This document shows, piece by piece, positions 26,645 to 34,799 of a DNA stretch of 55,686 nucleotides. The stretch spans positions 1 through 55,686 of the forward strand of contig JACMLY010000039.1 in NCBI GenBank assembly GCA_014379345.1, given 5' to 3'. This stretch comes from Chitinophagaceae bacterium (lineage in GTDB: Bacteria; Bacteroidota; Bacteroidia; Chitinophagales; Chitinophagaceae). The translations under genes were made by a program, and so were the position numbers. Position 1 is the stretch's first letter; every line of letters starts with the position of its first letter. The notes beneath the pieces are model-generated. The model had not been told where the DNA came from. It ran no database searches and worked only from the letters and a program-made list of their open reading frames with translations.

Positions 26645-26713
26645 TTTTTTTCAAGGGAATATTTTCTCAATGGACTAGTAGCCATCCGATTTCTATCGGG
26701 ATGGCTTTTTTTT
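26645..26713 (+). ncRNA. Candidate small RNA ending at an orphan terminator
   Basis: The interval from just after the TATGTTTTG box (26630-26638) to the end of the terminator T-run would give an RNA of about 65-70 bases. Neither neighbour is on the plus strand, so the terminator has no known client. TTGC at 26601-26604 lies about 24 bases before the TATA-like box and could be the -33 element. No RNA family is recognised. Confidence 0.3.
26680..26713 (+). terminator. Orphan rho-independent terminator
   Basis: AGCCATCC-GAT, loop TTCT, ATC-GGGATGGCT (one bulged G), then eight Ts (26706-26713). It is oriented on the plus strand, while both flanking genes are on the minus strand. Confidence 0.8.
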
Positions 26714-26730
26714 ACAAAATGAGTAACGAA

Positions 26731-26925
26731 ATAAGAGGTACGAAGTACGATGTACGAAGTACGATGTACGAAGTACGATGTACGAAGTACGATGTATGAT
26801 GTACGAAGTACGATGTGGGAAGTATGAAATAGGAAGTACGAAAAATAAGAATAATCAGAAGTTATGACTTCTGCCTTCGTACTTCTAACTTCGTACTTCT
26901 AACTTCGTGCTTCTGACTTTTGTTC
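26731..26925. repeat. 14-bp tandem repeat TACGAAGTACGATG with inverted arm
   Basis: About five tandem units of TACGAAGTACGATG (26735-26817) are followed by degenerate units and then the reverse-complement arm TTCGTACTTCTAACTTCG (26875-26925). The inverted arm forms the last codons and stop of the glycosyltransferase gene. Same family as 2643-2916. Confidence 0.92.
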
Positions 26926-27908
26926 CGGTTGGAACTCATAACAAAATCAACGATCGATTCTGTTGTATGAGGAAAAAAGATGGAGGGTGTTGTGGGATCG
27001 TTTATCCAATTCAGGAAAATAGAATTAAAATTTTCATCCAGTTTATCGATTGTCTTTACTCCTATTTTCTTTAATGCCGCGGCGTTACAATTTTGCTCGT
27101 ATTGTCCTTTGATGGGAATAGCTATTATTTTTTTCTTCATGTATAATGCTTCTGCAGGTGTTTCGAAACCTGCCCCGGTTATAATACCGGCACAATTGAT
27201 CAGGCTTTGATTGAATGCTTTTTTATCAACCGGAATGAACTGAATATGTCCATTCTGTATAACCTGGTTTGCTTCACGCGAGAAAACTTCAAATTGAAAG
27301 TCCGTAAGTGGCTGAAGAAATTTCAACAATACATGATCGCAATATGAGGGAAGATAAACAGTAACATGACCTTTATTAATCGGTTCGGCTTTTAATATCT
27401 CTTCTTTAATAACCGGACTTAAAATAAAATCATCATAGCTTTCGAAATGCAGTCCGATATATTGGCTTGCTCTGGCGTAGTTTTTTAATACCCATTCACC
27501 TATTGCATTTTTTTGATCGGGCCTGGGTGTTTTTTCTGATAAAAAGCTTGCCTGGTGGCCAAAATTAACAGAAGGAACTTTCTTGTGTGCACAGGCCAGT
27601 GATGTTATACATTCAAAATCGTTTAGTATAAGGTCATAGTTTTCAACCGGCAGATTTCTAACTTCCTTATTCAAGCGTAACAGGGATATACTTTTTGCCA
27701 GCTTCCAATAATCCAATGTTCCATTACATGTATAAAATAAACTCAATCCTTTGCTACGGTATTTGATCGGAGCTTCCAGCGTGAGACTGCTGTTTTCTCC
27801 GCTTAGAAAAAGATCCACAGTTCCATACTGTTCCAGGTAAGGAAGCAATTCCATGGCCCGGCTGATATGTCCATTACCGGTTGCCTGTATCGAATAAAGG
27901 ATTTTCAT
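26862..27908 (-). CDS. GT-B-type glycosyltransferase
   Basis: A 348-residue protein resembling the MurG/UDP-glycosyltransferase group: N-terminal SIQATGNGHISRAMEL (about residues 6-21), which binds the acceptor/phosphate region, and C-terminal GIITGAGFETPAEALYMKKKIIAIPIKGQYEQNCNA-type donor site (about residues 240-275). It probably glycosylates a lipid or other small acceptor. The final KSQKHEVRSTKLEVRRQKS-like tail is translated from a tandem intergenic repeat and is unlikely to be native. It lies 9 bases after the metallophosphoesterase gene. Confidence 0.8.
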   Translation of the reverse strand: MKILYSIQATGNGHISRAMELLPYLEQYGTVDLFLSGENSSLTLEAPIKYRSKGLSLFYTCNGTLDYWKLAKSISLLRLNKEVRNLPVENYDLILNDFECITSLACAHKKVPSVNFGHQASFLSEKTPRPDQKNAIGEWVLKNYARASQYIGLHFESYDDFILSPVIKEEILKAEPINKGHVTVYLPSYCDHVLLKFLQPLTDFQFEVFSREANQVIQNGHIQFIPVDKKAFNQSLINCAGIITGAGFETPAEALYMKKKIIAIPIKGQYEQNCNAAALKKIGVKTIDKLDENFNSIFLNWINDPTTPSIFFPHTTESIVDFVMSSNRNKSQKHEVRSTKLEVRRQKS

Positions 27909-27917
27909 TTCTTTGGT

Positions 27918-28772
27918 TTAAATGGCAAGGGAGTTGATGTAGATGCTGATTTCGTCAGTGATTACGGTCAACGGAACATTTAGGTCGGTGCCTGCAGAAT
28001 GATGAAAATCTTTTTCATCGTACTCAAATATCTTCCACTCTTTCTGGTGATATTCAAGAGAAGTAAGATGTTCAACCCAATCACCTGAATTCAGGTAAGT
28101 GACTTTCCCTTCGGGTGTTTCAACAATTCTTTTTTGTGGTTGATGGATATGCCCGCAGATCACATATGCGTAGTTTTTACTGATAGCCAATTCTGCAGCG
28201 ATGGTTTCAAAATCATTTATTTTACTCATGGCTTTGTTAACGCCAGCCATTACTCTTTTAGAGATAGAAACCCTCTCTTTCCCAACGGCCTTCAAAAGAA
28301 AATTCACAAAGCGGTTAAATAAGATCAACATTTCATAACCGCTACTGCCAAGCCTTGCTAAAATTTTTGCGCTTCCTTTTGTTGCATTGTCGAACACATC
28401 GCCATGAAAGATCCAGGTCATATTATTATCGATCTCCAATACCAACTTATCGGTAAGGGTAAAATTGCTGAGATGGAAATCGGCATAACGACGAAGTAAT
28501 TCGTCGTGATTCCCCGTTATATAGAACACGCGGGTTCCTTTGGTCATCAGGTTTAAAATCTCTTTGATAACACCCATATGTGCAGCGGGGAAATAGCGCT
28601 TGGAGAATTGCCATCCGTCTATTATATCTCCATTTAAAATGAGTATGCTGGGGGCAATGCTTTTGAGGTAGGCTACTAGTTCTTTTGCCCGACAACCGTA
28701 TGTTCCAAGATGAACATCGGAAATCACTACTACATCTACCGGACGTTTTTCCATCGGTGTTAGGTTTTTCAA
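27918..28772 (-). CDS. LpxH-like metallophosphoesterase (UDP-2,3-diacylglucosamine diphosphatase family)
   Basis: A 284-residue calcineurin-like phosphoesterase with all metal motifs: ISDVHLG (Asp18-x-His20), NGDIIDGW (about 46-53), GNHDELLRR (about 82-90), FHGDVFD and CGHIHQP. It resembles LpxH, which cleaves UDP-diacylglucosamine in lipid A synthesis, but longer members paired with a glycosyltransferase may act on other pyrophosphate glycolipids. It forms an operon with the glycosyltransferase and diverges from the XRE-cupin regulator. Confidence 0.82.
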   Translation of the reverse strand: MKNLTPMEKRPVDVVVISDVHLGTYGCRAKELVAYLKSIAPSILILNGDIIDGWQFSKRYFPAAHMGVIKEILNLMTKGTRVFYITGNHDELLRRYADFHLSNFTLTDKLVLEIDNNMTWIFHGDVFDNATKGSAKILARLGSSGYEMLILFNRFVNFLLKAVGKERVSISKRVMAGVNKAMSKINDFETIAAELAISKNYAYVICGHIHQPQKRIVETPEGKVTYLNSGDWVEHLTSLEYHQKEWKIFEYDEKDFHHSAGTDLNVPLTVITDEISIYINSLAI

Positions 28773-28980
28773 ATTTCTGCATTTACTATGAACATTGTTT
28801 TACCTGCAGGTTAACTAATGATTAGCTTTAAGTTAATTTATTGTGAACGATGCATAATGGCTTGTATATGCGAAGTTTAGTATTTATATACAGTAGTATA
28901 ACAATTAGAAGTTTTGTAGACCAATTTCATAGCAATAGAAACAAAATGTTGTTTATATATTGCGCAATAAATTTTTTGCT

Positions 28981-29550
28981 ATGAATGAGGATCTCATTTT
29001 GCTGCTTGGTGAGAAAATTAAATCAAAGCGTTTACAGAAGCGTATTACTATGGATGCCCTATCACGCCGCGCCGGGGTTAGCAAAGGACTCATATCGCAG
29101 ATCGAGAACAATCGTACAGTTCCATCATTACCGGTATTATTTAATATTATTCAATCGCTTGAAGAAGATATCAAAAGTTTTTTTGATGATATGCACGACC
29201 ATTTCTCCAACGGGCATGTAATGATCATTCAAAAAGGAGAAGCAAAGCCTTTTAAGAAGGAACCCGTACCAGGATTTGTTTATAAACGCGTGCTGACAAA
29301 AAGCATAAATACCCAGGCTATAGATTTTGTTTTGCTGGAATTAAAAAAAGGAGCTTCCAGGAAGCTAATGATTAGAACGGAGGCTTATGAATGTAAGTAT
29401 ATCCTACGCGGCACAATTGAATATCAGATAGAAAAGCAACGGTTTATCCTTAAAGCCGGGGATACTTTGTTTTTTGACGGGCGTGCAAAACACCGGTTAA
29501 AAAATGTCGGCAATGGAGAGGCGTTGATATTTGTGACGTATCTTTTTTAA
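28981..29550 (+). CDS. XRE-family regulator with C-terminal cupin
   Basis: A 189-residue DNA-binding regulator. The helix-turn-helix is at about residues 8-60 (MDALSRRAGVSKGLISQIEN) and the cupin at about 115-187 (MIRTEAYECKYILRGTIEY, LKAGDTLFFDGRAKHRLKN). Cupin-XRE proteins often sense a small metabolite of the pathway beside them. ATG at 28981 is preferred to an in-frame TTG at 28960, because the HTH register needs no extra N-terminus. It stands just before SusC/SusD in the same direction and is the best local regulator candidate for the organophosphorus locus. Confidence 0.88.
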   Translation: MNEDLILLLGEKIKSKRLQKRITMDALSRRAGVSKGLISQIENNRTVPSLPVLFNIIQSLEEDIKSFFDDMHDHFSNGHVMIIQKGEAKPFKKEPVPGFVYKRVLTKSINTQAIDFVLLELKKGASRKLMIRTEAYECKYILRGTIEYQIEKQRFILKAGDTLFFDGRAKHRLKNVGNGEALIFVTYLF

Positions 29551-29674
29551 GAACCCGTTCTTCAGCGGCCATCATATTTCTTTACTGCTGACCCTGCTAT
29601 TTTAACGATCTTCACGCAGGTGTATTAAATACAATTATTTAGAAATACTGTATTTGTGTTTAGTATTTATCAAC

Positions 29675-29730
29675 ATAACATAATGTTAAAATAGCCCTAA
29701 CCTTCGGTTTACATTCGCCCGATACTTTCG
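29675..29730 (+). promoter_or_regulatory. Pho-box-like repeats and -7 element for SusC
   Basis: Four 7-mers start every 11 bases: ATAACAT (29675), TTAAAAT (29686), CTAACCT (29697) and TTTACAT (29708). Eight bases later comes TACTTTCG (29723-29730), one mismatch from TAnnTTTG. Geometry matches the sites at 18801 and 20221. Confidence 0.65.
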
Positions 29731-29763
29731 TTGTTCATTAGGAATTCCACAAAAAAACTGTTT

Positions 29764-32700
29764 ATGAATAAATTTTTATCCCTTAGCAATAAGGCTGCGT
29801 TTATCTTTATTCTCATCGCACTCCCACTTATTTCTCTTGCACAAACTAATATTTCAGGAAAAATTTTGTCTGCAACAGATCAGCAGCCAATTCCCGGCGT
29901 CAGCGTTATAGTGAGAGGGAGTAATAATGGTACAGCCACAGCCACCGATGGAAGTTTTTCAATCAGGGCAAAGGCAGGAGATGTATTGGTATTTACGGGG
30001 GTGGGCATATCATCACAGGAATTAATTATTAAGGAAAGCCAGATGAATTATACTGTTGAGATTCAGCAGGATTCCCGTGCAATGAATGAAGTGGTAGTAA
30101 CTGCATTGGGAATTAAAAAGGAAACAAAAAAATTAGGATATGCAGTACAGGAAGTCAAAGGCGCTGACCTGGTAAAAGCGAGAGAGCCAAATGCTATTAA
30201 TAGTCTTGTGGGAAAGGTAGCGGGATTGACCGTGGGAGCTTCGCCGGAAATGTTGCAAGGCCCTCAGCTGTTGCTTCGCGGTCGTGGAATCAACCTGATC
30301 GTGGTAGATGGTGTTCCGATCAACTCCGACTCATGGAATATCAGCCCCGACGATATAGAATCATATACGGTATTGAAAGGTGCTACTGCCTCTGCCTTAT
30401 ACGGATTTCGTGGAATCAACGGTGCGATAATGATCACTACTAAAAGAGGTACGAAGGATAGCCGGGGATTTTCCATAGAATTCAATTCATCAACCATGAT
30501 GGAAAAAGGTTTTAACGCGATACCAAAAGTGCAGGACGACTATGGCCCCGGCGATCACGGCAAATATTCTTTTGTTGATGGAAAAGGAGGTGGTACAAAT
30601 GATGGTGACTATGATGTATGGGGTCCAAGGCTCGATGGACAACTTCTTCCGCAATATGATAGCCCGGTTGATCCGGTTACAGGCGTACGACAGGCTACGC
30701 CATGGGTGAATCGCGGAAAAGATAACCTGAAAAGGTTTTTGGAGCCGGGTATTTTGTCGACTAATAATTTATCGGTTGCGTCAAAAACAGACAAGTATGA
30801 CATCCGGTTTTCGATGTCACATACTTTTCAGAAATCCATTGTTCCAAACATGAAATTAAACATCAGCAATTTCAATATTGCGGCCGGGTATAATTTTTCT
30901 GAAAAGGTGAGGCTTGAATCATATATTAATTACAATAGGCAATACTCACCCAATTTTCCTGATGTGAACTATGGCCCGAACAGCCTTATCTACAATATTA
31001 TAATCTGGGCCGGTGCAGACTGGGATATTGATGATATGCGGAATTACTGGCAGCCGGGCAAAGAAGGTGTGCAGAGTATTTTTGCCGAATACCAGCGTTA
31101 TCACAATCCTTATTTCACGGTGTACGAATGGTTGAGAGAACATTATAAAACAGATGTGAATGGAAACATGAAACTGTCTTATAAGATCAATAAATATTTT
31201 GATATATATGTAAGAACTCAGGTTACAACTTATGATCTGATGAGAACCGAAAAAATGCCATACTCCGCCCATCCATATGGCAGGGAAGAGAACAAGGGCG
31301 ATTATCGTGAAGACAAACGCTCTTTGTTCGAAAACAATTCGGATTTCCTGCTCACTTACAACAATAGCAATATCGCAAACGGGTTTAGTTTAAGGGCTTC
31401 GGCAGGAAGTAACATCCGTTCTTTTAAGTACAACTCAAGTTTCGTGACCACTGACTACTTAAACGTACCGGGCTTATATACATTTGCCAACTCGCGAAAT
31501 CCGTTGAAAGCCACGAGTTTCAGGAGCGATATGTTGGTGCATAGTGCTTACGGCTTTGTTGATCTGGGCTTGAAAAAATATGCTAATATTTCATTTACAG
31601 GCCGGGTTGATAAAATTTCTACACTGCCAAAAGACAACAACACTTTCTTTTATCCTTCCGTTTCGCTAAGTTCAGCAATCACTGATTATGTTAATTTACC
31701 TGCGGCGATCTCATTTCTGAAAATCCGCGGCTCTTATGCAAATGTGAAAGGAGGATTGACTGCCGCAAATATTGGCGCAACACCCCAGGCATCGTACCCG
31801 ATCGGTTATGGTTTCGAGTATGCGTCTTCCTACGATGGACCTACTTATGATAATTCAAACAGTTACACTACACCGATCGTTTATAACAACCTGGTTGGCG
31901 CCTATTACACTGATGTAATCGCCAATCCAAACCTGGAGCCATTTTCAAGTACAGTGTATGAAACGGGGATCGATGCAAGATTCATCAACAATAGGTTCGG
32001 ACTAGACGTTACCTATTTTATCTCCAAGGATGGGCCGGGTATATTTAACCTTGCCCGTTCATCAGCTACAGGGTACAATGCTTCAAAAGAAAATGGCATC
32101 ACGACTAGGAAAAATGGCTGGGAGGTCACGGCCACTGCAAATGCAATCCGAAAAAAGAACTTCAACTGGAATATTTTAGCCAACTGGTCAACATTCAGGG
32201 AAACGCTTACGGCTATTTATCCGGGTACCACACAGTTGAACAATTTTATTAAGGTAGACAAGCGATTTGATCAATTAATAGGATCGAAGTTCGTTCGGAC
32301 ACCTGACGGACAAATTATCAATGATGCCGGAGGGCGTCCAATCCGCAATCCAAAAGCACAATTTTTAGGGTATACCAATCCTGATTGGGTATGGAGCATT
32401 ATCAATACGATCTCGTATAAAAATTTTGCACTTGGCTTCCAGTTCGATGGTCGTGTAGGCGGTAAGATGATCAACTACATTCAGCAACAGACATACCGTG
32501 GCGGCCGCCATATCAATACCGGCCAGGGAAAAATGAATGAAGCCAGATTACAGGATATTAAGGGCGTCAAATCGTGGGTTGGTGAGGGAGTTGTTATCAG
32601 TAACGCAACACCTATTCAATATGACGACCTGGGTAATGTTACCAACTATAAGGATATGCAGTTTGGTAATAACTCTACGCCCACATTTCTTCAGGACTAT

Positions 32701-32973
32701 ATCAGCTTTTATTACGCAACGAATGAAGCCAATGTGATCAACAAAACATTTGCAAAATTGCGCGAAGTAACCTTCACCTATAATCTTCCTTCTTCAGTTT
32801 TTGGAAAGGGTTTTATCAAGCAGGCCAATGTTTCAATCGTTGGGAGAAACCTGTTATATTTCGCAAAGTATAAAGATGTGGATATCGATCAGTATGCAGG
32901 CAGTCAGGGCAGCTCTGCTATTCAGACACCCACTACGAAGCGGTACGGTGTAAACCTAAATATTACTTTCTAA
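29764..32973 (+). CDS. SusC/RagA-family TonB-linked outer membrane protein
   Basis: Large TonB-dependent importer that works with a SusD lid. The 1069-residue protein has a signal peptide (..LPLISLAQ), a carboxypeptidase-like domain (about residues 30-105, ISGKILSATDQQPIPGVSV), the SusC signature before the plug (NEVVVTALGIKKETKKLGYA), a plug with LLLRGRGINLIVVDGVPINS, and a barrel ending in a C-terminal Phe. ATG at 29764 is chosen over TTG at 29731. SusD follows after 20 bases. Locus context points to an organophosphorus ligand rather than a glycan; no glycoside hydrolase is present. Confidence 0.95.
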   Translation: MNKFLSLSNKAAFIFILIALPLISLAQTNISGKILSATDQQPIPGVSVIVRGSNNGTATATDGSFSIRAKAGDVLVFTGVGISSQELIIKESQMNYTVEIQQDSRAMNEVVVTALGIKKETKKLGYAVQEVKGADLVKAREPNAINSLVGKVAGLTVGASPEMLQGPQLLLRGRGINLIVVDGVPINSDSWNISPDDIESYTVLKGATASALYGFRGINGAIMITTKRGTKDSRGFSIEFNSSTMMEKGFNAIPKVQDDYGPGDHGKYSFVDGKGGGTNDGDYDVWGPRLDGQLLPQYDSPVDPVTGVRQATPWVNRGKDNLKRFLEPGILSTNNLSVASKTDKYDIRFSMSHTFQKSIVPNMKLNISNFNIAAGYNFSEKVRLESYINYNRQYSPNFPDVNYGPNSLIYNIIIWAGADWDIDDMRNYWQPGKEGVQSIFAEYQRYHNPYFTVYEWLREHYKTDVNGNMKLSYKINKYFDIYVRTQVTTYDLMRTEKMPYSAHPYGREENKGDYREDKRSLFENNSDFLLTYNNSNIANGFSLRASAGSNIRSFKYNSSFVTTDYLNVPGLYTFANSRNPLKATSFRSDMLVHSAYGFVDLGLKKYANISFTGRVDKISTLPKDNNTFFYPSVSLSSAITDYVNLPAAISFLKIRGSYANVKGGLTAANIGATPQASYPIGYGFEYASSYDGPTYDNSNSYTTPIVYNNLVGAYYTDVIANPNLEPFSSTVYETGIDARFINNRFGLDVTYFISKDGPGIFNLARSSATGYNASKENGITTRKNGWEVTATANAIRKKNFNWNILANWSTFRETLTAIYPGTTQLNNFIKVDKRFDQLIGSKFVRTPDGQIINDAGGRPIRNPKAQFLGYTNPDWVWSIINTISYKNFALGFQFDGRVGGKMINYIQQQTYRGGRHINTGQGKMNEARLQDIKGVKSWVGEGVVISNATPIQYDDLGNVTNYKDMQFGNNSTPTFLQDYISFYYATNEANVINKTFAKLREVTFTYNLPSSVFGKGFIKQANVSIVGRNLLYFAKYKDVDIDQYAGSQGSSAIQTPTTKRYGVNLNITF

Positions 32974-32993
32974 CCTTATTAAAAATAGTAGAT

Positions 32994-34565
32994 ATGAAAC
33001 AGGTTAAATTATTTTTTTGTGCATGGGTGATTTTGTTAAGCAGTGTTTCCTGCTCTAAGAAATATGATGAATACCGACAAAATCCAAATCGTCCTGAAAA
33101 CACACCTCCCTCTTTAATTTTCACTGCAGTTGCCAATGATCTGAATATGGATCGGCCATGGAGTCTGGTAAGCCGTTGGAATCAATTCGATATTTGTAAT
33201 TACAATTATTACGGCGATCAGCGTTACGATTGGACCGGTGCAACCTGGAATTTCATTACGCTGAATAATGTGCAAAGAATGGAACAGGAAGCCAAACGTA
33301 TAGGATTGGCAGATGTTAATGGATATACAGCTGTTGCTAAATTTTTCAAGGCTTTTTTCTACTACCGCATGAGCAGTTTGAACGGCGATCTCCCTTTGGA
33401 AGAAGCTTTAAAGTCCATAGAAACACCTTCTCCCGTTTACGGCGGACAAAAACAAATCTTTCAACAAATTCTACAATGGCTTGATGAAGCAAATACAGAT
33501 ATTGAGTCTTTGTTAAGCAAAACAGGTGATGCAAAAGTGGAAGGTGATTTTTATTTTGATAAACTGAGCGGCTGGAGAAAGACGGTGAATACGTTCAGGT
33601 TGCGTGTATTGATTTCTTTGAGTAGGAAAGAATCAGAAGCTGACCTGAAGATCAAACAACAGTTCAATGATATCATCAGCAACAAATCAAAATATCCAAT
33701 TTTCGAAAACGCTTCGGATAACTTACAATTTATATACAACAATATCAATAAGTATCCCAGCAATCCCGATAATTTGGGCCTTGATGCAACGCGATATAAT
33801 ATGTCGGCCACCTATCTGAATGCCTTGGTAGCCTTGAAAGATCCCAGGGTATTTATAACTGCGGAGCCGGCAACTGCACAGTTGAAAGCCGGAAAAACAC
33901 CCGCAGACATCACCGCATACAATGGGGCAAGTTCTGGTGAAGATCTCGCTGATATGTCATCAAAAATGTCTACAGTAAATGATGCTGCCTATTCGTTGAG
34001 AAGTCGCAGCCGTTATTATAGCGGCTATGCTCCAGAGCCGGGAATTATTGTTGGTTATGCTGAAATGTGTTTCAATATAGCCGAAGCCATCAACCGTGGC
34101 TGGATCACGGGTGATGCTGAAAGCTGGTACAAAAAGGGAATTAAAGCATCTCTCGCATTTTACGGCATTCCTGTCGACGCTCCTGGCAATGTGAACAAGA
34201 TCTATCCCTATAACGCTACAGGTTCCACAACGTATAATATTGGTTTTGATTTTGATAATGTTTACTATCCACAGTCGTCTGTAAAATATGCAGGCAATAA
34301 CGCAACAGGCTTAAATCAAATATTACGGCAGAAATATTTTGCGTTCTTTCAAAATTCCGGCTGGGAAGCGTACTACAATCAACGTCGTACAGGAGTACCT
34401 GTTTTTCTCACTGGAACCGGTACCGGCAACAGCGGACGTATTCCAAAAAGATTTCAATACCCCGCGAATGAGCAAACTACCAACAACAATAATTGGAAGC
34501 AGGCTGTCCAGTCCCAGTTTGGCAGCAATGATGATATCAATGCAGAGATGTGGTTGATTAAATAG
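32994..34565 (+). CDS. SusD/RagB-family substrate-binding lipoprotein
   Basis: Surface lipoprotein that caps the SusC barrel. The 523-residue protein has a lipobox ending in Cys20 (SSVSCSKK) and a helical TPR-like core (NVQRMEQEAKRIG, VAKFFKAFFYYRMSS, FQQILQWLDEAN, GYAEMCFNIAEAI). The C-terminal part has ILRQKYFAFFQNSGWEAYYNQRRTGVP, typical of the SusD-like group. It is operonic with SusC. The stop codon's last G is the first base of an inverted repeat. Confidence 0.93.
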   Translation: MKQVKLFFCAWVILLSSVSCSKKYDEYRQNPNRPENTPPSLIFTAVANDLNMDRPWSLVSRWNQFDICNYNYYGDQRYDWTGATWNFITLNNVQRMEQEAKRIGLADVNGYTAVAKFFKAFFYYRMSSLNGDLPLEEALKSIETPSPVYGGQKQIFQQILQWLDEANTDIESLLSKTGDAKVEGDFYFDKLSGWRKTVNTFRLRVLISLSRKESEADLKIKQQFNDIISNKSKYPIFENASDNLQFIYNNINKYPSNPDNLGLDATRYNMSATYLNALVALKDPRVFITAEPATAQLKAGKTPADITAYNGASSGEDLADMSSKMSTVNDAAYSLRSRSRYYSGYAPEPGIIVGYAEMCFNIAEAINRGWITGDAESWYKKGIKASLAFYGIPVDAPGNVNKIYPYNATGSTTYNIGFDFDNVYYPQSSVKYAGNNATGLNQILRQKYFAFFQNSGWEAYYNQRRTGVPVFLTGTGTGNSGRIPKRFQYPANEQTTNNNNWKQAVQSQFGSNDDINAEMWLIK

Positions 34566-34684
34566 CTAAGAGATAAAGAGAGAACATGAAATTGCAATTA
34601 TTCTAATAAAGGAGAGGAGATAACGAGCTATAAATAAAAAATAAATTGCCCTCTTTCTCTCTTTTCCCTCTTTTTTCTCTTAGC
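34565..34684. repeat. Inverted repeat of GCTAAGAGA type after SusD
   Basis: GCTAAGAGA (34565-34573) pairs with TCTCTTAGC (34676-34684); purine-rich AAAGAGAGAA on the left faces CTCTTTCTCTCTTTTCCC on the right, so a long imperfect hairpin is possible. The left end is the SusD stop codon. Confidence 0.7.
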
Positions 34685-34736
34685 CCCGAAAACAAAACTT
34701 TAGGATATACAATCACCAGATATCAATGTTGAAATC

Positions 34737-34770
34737 GGCGAAGCTTTCTCTAAGTTTCGCCCTTTTTTTA
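34737..34770 (+). terminator. Rho-independent terminator between SusD and the phosphoesterase operon
   Basis: GGCGAAGCTT (34737-34746), loop TCTCT, AAGTTTCGCC (34752-34761), then CTTTTTTTA. One G:T or mismatched pair in a 10-bp stem. It separates susCD from the next operon only 30 bases before its start codon, leaving little room for a normal promoter. Confidence 0.82.
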
Positions 34771-34799
34771 AGTAACTTTCTGCTTAACTACTGACTTAC

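Larger units (their letters stand above)
26331..26861. other. 531-base gene-free region with direct repeats, orphan terminator and tandem repeat
   Basis: No protein gene is supported. From left: AT-rich promoter area of the transglutaminase-like gene; a perfect hairpin AACCTTA-TCG-TAAGGTT at 26551-26567; loosely 11-bp-spaced words (TTAACCT 26549, GTAAGGT 26560, GTAACAC 26582); a TATGTTTTG box at 26630-26638; a strong plus-strand terminator at 26680-26713 with no gene before it; and the TACGAAGTACGATG tandem repeat from 26731. Confidence 0.7.

Noticed and set aside
26331..26660. A Pho-like box in the gene-free region
   Set aside because: The 11-bp-spaced words are degenerate and the nearest TATGTTTTG box is 30 bp away instead of 7-8, so it was not listed as a promoter; in AT-rich DNA such words arise easily.
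2643..26925. CRISPR arrays
   Set aside because: The TACGAAGTACGATG and TTGGCTAAT arrays have units of about 14-20 bp with no unique spacers, and no cas genes are present.
28960..28980. TTG starts proposed upstream of the XRE, SusC, YeiH and ABC genes
   Set aside because: Each has a nearby in-frame ATG (28981, 29764, 11469, 52902) that fits the domain or signal-peptide boundary better. The DUF5690 TTG at 43399 was kept because no usable ATG exists.
29731..34565. Glycan utilisation locus
   Set aside because: SusC/SusD alone suggest it, but no glycoside hydrolase, polysaccharide lyase or sulfatase is present; neighbours are phosphoesterases and phosphonate enzymes.
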